Below, piece after piece: positions 60,166 through 64,000 of a DNA stretch of 64,000 bases. Position 1 is the first letter of the stretch; the number at the start of each line of letters is the position of its first letter. A program made the translations under genes and the position numbers. The stretch is from Cryptomeria japonica (Eukaryota; Streptophyta; Pinopsida; Cupressales; Cupressaceae). Below the pieces are notes generated by a model. The model did not search any database. It worked only from the letters and a program-made list of their open reading frames with translations, and was not told the DNA's origin. The DNA is taken from positions 608,146,677 through 608,210,676 of the forward strand of contig NC_081405.1 in the NCBI RefSeq assembly GCF_030272615.1, given 5' to 3'.

Positions 60166-61470
60166 GTGTGTACCGAGAGGATCCATGAGGAAAACCTCAT
60201 CCAAGAGAAACACAATGGTAGTTTGAGTGGACACTTTGGAGTCAACAAAACCTTGGATTTAGTACAGAGGTACTATTATTGGCCAAAGTTGCCAAGAGAT
60301 GTGAAAAGATATGTGGAGCAATGTGGGTGTGTGTCAAAGAGCAAAAGGAGGATCAAGCAATGTTGGTCTTTATCAACCATTACCGATCCCAAATAGACCT
60401 TGGGAATGTATAATCATGGACTTTGTAGTAGGTCTTCCCAAGACAAAAATAGGTATGGACAACATCTATGTGGTAGTAGATAGATTTTCCAAAATGAGCC
60501 ATTTTATTCCATGTAGGACTACACATGATGCAAGCTATGTTGCACATCTTTTCTTTAAGGAGATTGTTAGAATTCATGGACTCCCTTTAAGCATTGTTTC
60601 CGACAGGGACATCAAGTTCATGGGCCATTTTTGGCAAACATTATGGAGGAGACTAGGAACTAACTTGTCATTTAGCTTAGCTTACCATCCATAAATAGAT
60701 GGTCAAACTGGAGTCATGAATAGGGTGTTAGGCAATTTGCCGAGGTGTTTAACTAAGGAGTATGGTCAGACATGGGACCTAATCATTCCTCAAGTAGAGT
60801 ATGCATATAATGATAGTGTGAATAGGACCACTGGTAAAAGTCCTTTTGAGGTTGTGTATGGCAGACATCCAAGAGGAGTATGTGAGTTAAGAGACCTTGG
60901 TAGTTTGGAAATGAAGAGTGGACAAGTAGAGGACTTCACTCAAACCATCAAGGAAGTTCAAGAGCAAGTTAAGAAGGCCATCCTTGAATCCACTCAAAAA
61001 GTGAAAGCTGAAGTGGATGAGAAAAGGAGAGAAGTTCAGTTTAAGGTGGGTGACTATGTGATGGTCCATTTGAGCAAAGTGAGGATGCAAAGTGGTAAGC
61101 CTACCAAACTGCAAATGCGAAGGGTAGGAACTTGTAGAATCCTATCGCAATATGGTAAGAATGCTTACAATATTTATCTACCTTTAGATTTGGCTATATC
61201 ACCAGTCTTTAACATTGCTAATATGATCATGTACAAGGGTGAGACAGAAGGGTAGACTATGAATCAAGCCAAGGTACTGCATGACTTAGATGTTAATGCC
61301 TTACCGCATGTGAAGAAGCCTATAGCAGAGGAGATCTTGCAATCCAGAGTAAAGAAGTCCACCAAACACCAGGTCTACATGGAATACTTGGTGAAGTGAG
61401 TAGGTCAGCCTGAGTTTGAAGCTACCTGGGTTGAAGAGAGCAAGTTCAAGATACTTGGCAGAGGGGGAGT
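60166..61470 (+). pseudogene. Element E integrase and chromodomain
   Basis: The zinc-binding part (GHFGVNKTLDL, then C..C) is read in another frame from about 60190 to 60320, after a one-base loss and before a one-base gain. The core shows [24 protein letters not shown] and [13 protein letters not shown], so two Asp are present. The third acidic residue is changed: DGQTGVMNRVLG has Gly where Glu is expected. A stop sits at HPxIDG (60693). The basic domain (FKVGDYVMVHLSK) is followed by a stop at 61255 and a chromodomain (MEYLVK, FEATWVEESKF, 61375-61450). Confidence 0.92.
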
Positions 61471-61471
61471 A
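61460..61471 (+). other. Element E polypurine tract
   Basis: AGAGGGGGAGTA sits immediately before the 3' LTR start TGGTGTAGG and after the chromodomain frame. Confidence 0.9.
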
Positions 61472-63064
61472 TGGTGTAGGAGCACCCTTCCAAGCTCTCC
61501 CTCCTTATTTTGTTGGTGTTATGCTTCTTTTGAAGCCTTTGTATATAAAATAATGAGCCATGTGCTCATAGGTCCTATTTAGGGTCCTAATTGAGGTCTT
61601 AAGGGTTATAAGTCAAGATTGAGGATTACTTGAAAATTGAGGGTATGTGTTCCTGGGAGGTGTTTAGGAGTCCTTTATAACATGGTGGTGTCCTTAGGTT
61701 GGCCCAATGTGGGTCTAGGAGTCATGAAAAGCAACATTGGGAAAGTTGCTCAAAAGTTGCAAAAGTTGCATGACAACTTTGAAAAGTTGTCAAGCAACTT
61801 TTCCACCATGATGTCAAATTCTTTAGGTTAGCATGGAAAACCCTAGTATGGGTGCACAAATTGAGGTATGGGTAGTATAATTATTTCCAAACCCTAAGTT
61901 AATGGGTTGTATGTCAGACATTGTACGACCCAAACAAAAGTGACCAGACTGTGATTATTTGTTGGTTACCAGTCAGTATGAAAGAAGAAACCAATCAAGT
62001 TAATGGATTGATTCACATGCAAAACTATGTGGATTGTCTTCAATGGTGTACATACTTTCATTTCAAGAATTTAGACTAGGTTTTAGTTTGCAGGTTGTGT
62101 GTTTGTAAATATTTTGAAAATTGTCTTCTTACTATCTAGTTTTGGACAGGATTGTGTAAATGGCTGCATAACTCCATTCCCCATTGTGGAACCACCATGA
62201 AACCATGGGGAATGAGAGTGCAGACCTTGTACCATACTGAAAAGAAAGCAAGGCCCTTGAAAATGCAGGGAGGCCATCGAGAGACCCAATCCTAGGCGAG
62301 ACTAAACAGTGCCCGACTAGGAAGGGTTAAGTTGCACAGGTCTTGGAGAGGAAGGTTGGTCAAAGAAGAGAGCACCCTTTTGAGGAGTTGGAGAAGGGTG
62401 AGTGAAGTACCATTGGTGTGAAAGAGAAGCTTCCACCAATCTAGACAAGGTGGAAAGAATAGCAAACCTGCACTGTGTCCCTGGCAATCCTAAAAACCCT
62501 CCTAAAAACCCTTAAAAACCTTAAAATCTACCTAAGGTGTTGTACGGCTTCTTGGAGGCCTAAAACCTAGAAAATCCTTGAACCCTTACCAAATGAATGG
62601 TAGTCCATTTTGGGATTTTGGGTTGTTTGTGCATCGTTTGGGAGAGGAAGCCCTAAAGGACCGAGTAGGAGGCCTAATTGGTCCTAATCCTTGTAGCCCT
62701 ATTTTGTAAGCAAAAAGACAAAATAGTGAAATCGGTAAGGGGTTGGACTCTTGAAACTTATTGGGGGCACATGAATGGGCGGAAAGACCATGAATTAGAC
62801 CTGATATAACCTTGCTAAGACCTTGGAAGGTGTAGAACAAGCCTAGCCCTTATTAGCCATAGTAAGTGATTTTGAGTCTCATGAGTAGGAGAGACCTTAG
62901 CAGAAGCATTGCAACTCATTGGTGGGTCGATTTAGCAAGGTAAGGGGACTCCTCAAGAAAAGGAAGTCCTAGAGACCCTAGGGTGTGTGGAGAACACCAG
63001 GTGATCCAAGAAAAGGATCCAAGAGCATAGACTAGGCTAGTCTATCCCAAACCCCATCCCATCA
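61472..63064 (+). repeat. Element E 3' LTR
   Basis: 1,593 bp from TGGTGTAGG to CCCATCCCATCA, aligned end to end with the 5' LTR. The TATA string is at 61542-61550 and the stem-loop at about 61738-61806. Confidence 0.95.
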
Positions 63065-63069
63065 ATTAA
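63065..63069. other. Target-site duplication of element E, right copy
   Basis: ATTAA, identical to 55218-55222. Confidence 0.92.
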
Positions 63070-64000
63070 TTTGGACAAAGCCTAAATCAGGTTCATACTT
63101 AATAAAAGAGGATTATGAAATTCTTAGTAGGAATTCCCAATTGCCCTTCATTGGATATGCTTTTCCTTTTGCTAGAAAAATGTAGGGTTGCTAGAAGAAG
63201 GTACATTTTATTGGCTTGCACTTAAGGATAGGATTATCACAAGTGAAAGGCTTTCTAACTTCGGTATCTCTCCTCCCTTTCCTTATATTCTCTGTAACAT
63301 GGAGTTGGAAATAGTGGATCATCTACTTTTAAATTATCCTTTTGCATATGAATTCTAGTCATGGATTTGTCACAAACTCTGCTAGCTCAGTCCATTTCAC
63401 TCTAAATTTATCGTGGTTTTTGAAGCATGGCCGAGATTGTATAAGGATTCCTTCTTTTCTTCTTTATGGGAAGTTTCTCTAGCTATTCTAATTTGGTACT
63501 TATGATGGGAAAGGACTAAGAGTATTTTTAAGGAGAAAAAAATGATGTCTCATGTAATTGTTAATATAGAAAACTCTATTTTGGAGGTTGTTAAAGCTCA
63601 TACCTCCAAGTACAAAAACTTAGATTCCCCTTTCACCTCATGGGAGGATACAATCCTTAAGGAATGGAAGGGAATTTCTCTCCCCTTCAAAGGAAGTTTA
63701 TTAAATAATTATAGTGGGAAGTATAAGAGAAGAGATGTTAAATGGAAACCTCCTGATTATCCCTTCTAGAAACTAGATTTTGACAATGCAGCCAAAGGTA
63801 ACCCTATCATTTCAGGGGTGGGTTTTTTAATTCATAATTATAGGAGTGTAATCTAAGTGGTGGGCATGACAAGGATCCCAAATACTACCAACAATGTGGC
63901 ATAAGTAACAACTTTAGTACATGGCCTACAAGTGGTGTGTGAATATGGGATTAACAATCTGGTGATAGAAGGAGATGCCTAGAACATCATATTGGCTCTC
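63070..64000 (+). pseudogene. LINE F continuation: zinc-binding and RNase H domains
   Basis: Resumes the LINE ORF2 interrupted by element E. The RT zinc-binding (zf-RVT) region is at about 63070-63390: ISPPFPYILCNMELEIVDHL, with its Cys and His pair partly kept. RNase H begins at about 63770 with KLDFDNAAKGNPIISGVGF (the usual DGAAKGNPG reads DNAAKGNPI) and LVIEGDA near 63963. The second acidic residue is lost: the NNVAE block has a stop. The domain and 3' UTR run past the window edge. Confidence 0.85.

Larger units (their letters stand above)
55223..63064 (+). mobile_element. Element E: full-length Ty3/gypsy chromovirus nested in LINE F
   Basis: 7,842 bp with two long LTRs, perfect ATTAA target duplication, primer-binding site, polypurine tract and a single gag-pol frame ending in a chromodomain. 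Best preserved element here: LTRs differ by scattered substitutions only and most of the polyprotein stays in one frame. About ten stops and two compensating indels remain. Chromoviruses use the chromodomain to steer integration, usually towards heterochromatin. It is younger than the LINE it interrupts. Confidence 0.96.

Overview
The window is AT-rich, CpG-poor plant nuclear DNA. It has no rRNA, tRNA, CRISPR or operon structure and no intact host gene that I can support. It is dominated by decayed, nested retrotransposons: Ty1/copia and Ty3/gypsy chromovirus elements, an L1-type LINE and a miniature TRIM, separated by kilobases of AT-rich sequence. This fits a seed plant with a large, repeat-laden genome. 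The style (old, heavily mutated elements and long low-complexity spacers) suggests a gymnosperm, but that is inference.

Layout. 1-2758: Ty1/copia integrase, RT and RNase H relic, with polypurine tract and start of its 3' LTR. 2759-14880: mostly non-coding, with local tandem repeats, a long (GA)n tract and faint LTR-like pieces. 14893-15386: palindromic GCGAAT repeats, then a copia RT fragment. 16430-16957: broken reverse-strand reading frame. 17641-18022: complete TRIM on the minus strand, with two 159-bp LTRs. 19197-22134: multi-exon DNA-transposase-like pseudogene whose catalytic middle seems deleted. 22433-28851: LTR element with a gag and an unrelated ORF of about 1,130 codons but no pol (element B). 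28852-30000: minisatellite. 30029-33330: gypsy relic (C). 35468-41845: gypsy chromovirus (D) with a 5-bp target duplication, itself carrying a second TRIM. 42770-45510: LINE RNase H end, a decayed ORF of about 490 codons and a LINE-like 3' tail. 47086-50509: pol-deleted copia on the minus strand (G). 51290-64000: LINE (F), split by a full-length gypsy chromovirus (E, 55223-63064) with a perfect ATTAA target duplication.

How the parts relate. The insertions give relative dates: E is younger than LINE F, and the second TRIM is younger than D. Every coding region is inactive. In the frames I read through, nearly all in-frame stops are one C-to-T or G-to-A change from Gln, Arg or Trp codons, as expected from deamination of methylated cytosine in silenced elements. 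The items least explained by standard families are the long second ORF of B, the ORF at 43.5-45.0 kb, and the transposase-like pseudogene at 19.2-22.1 kb.
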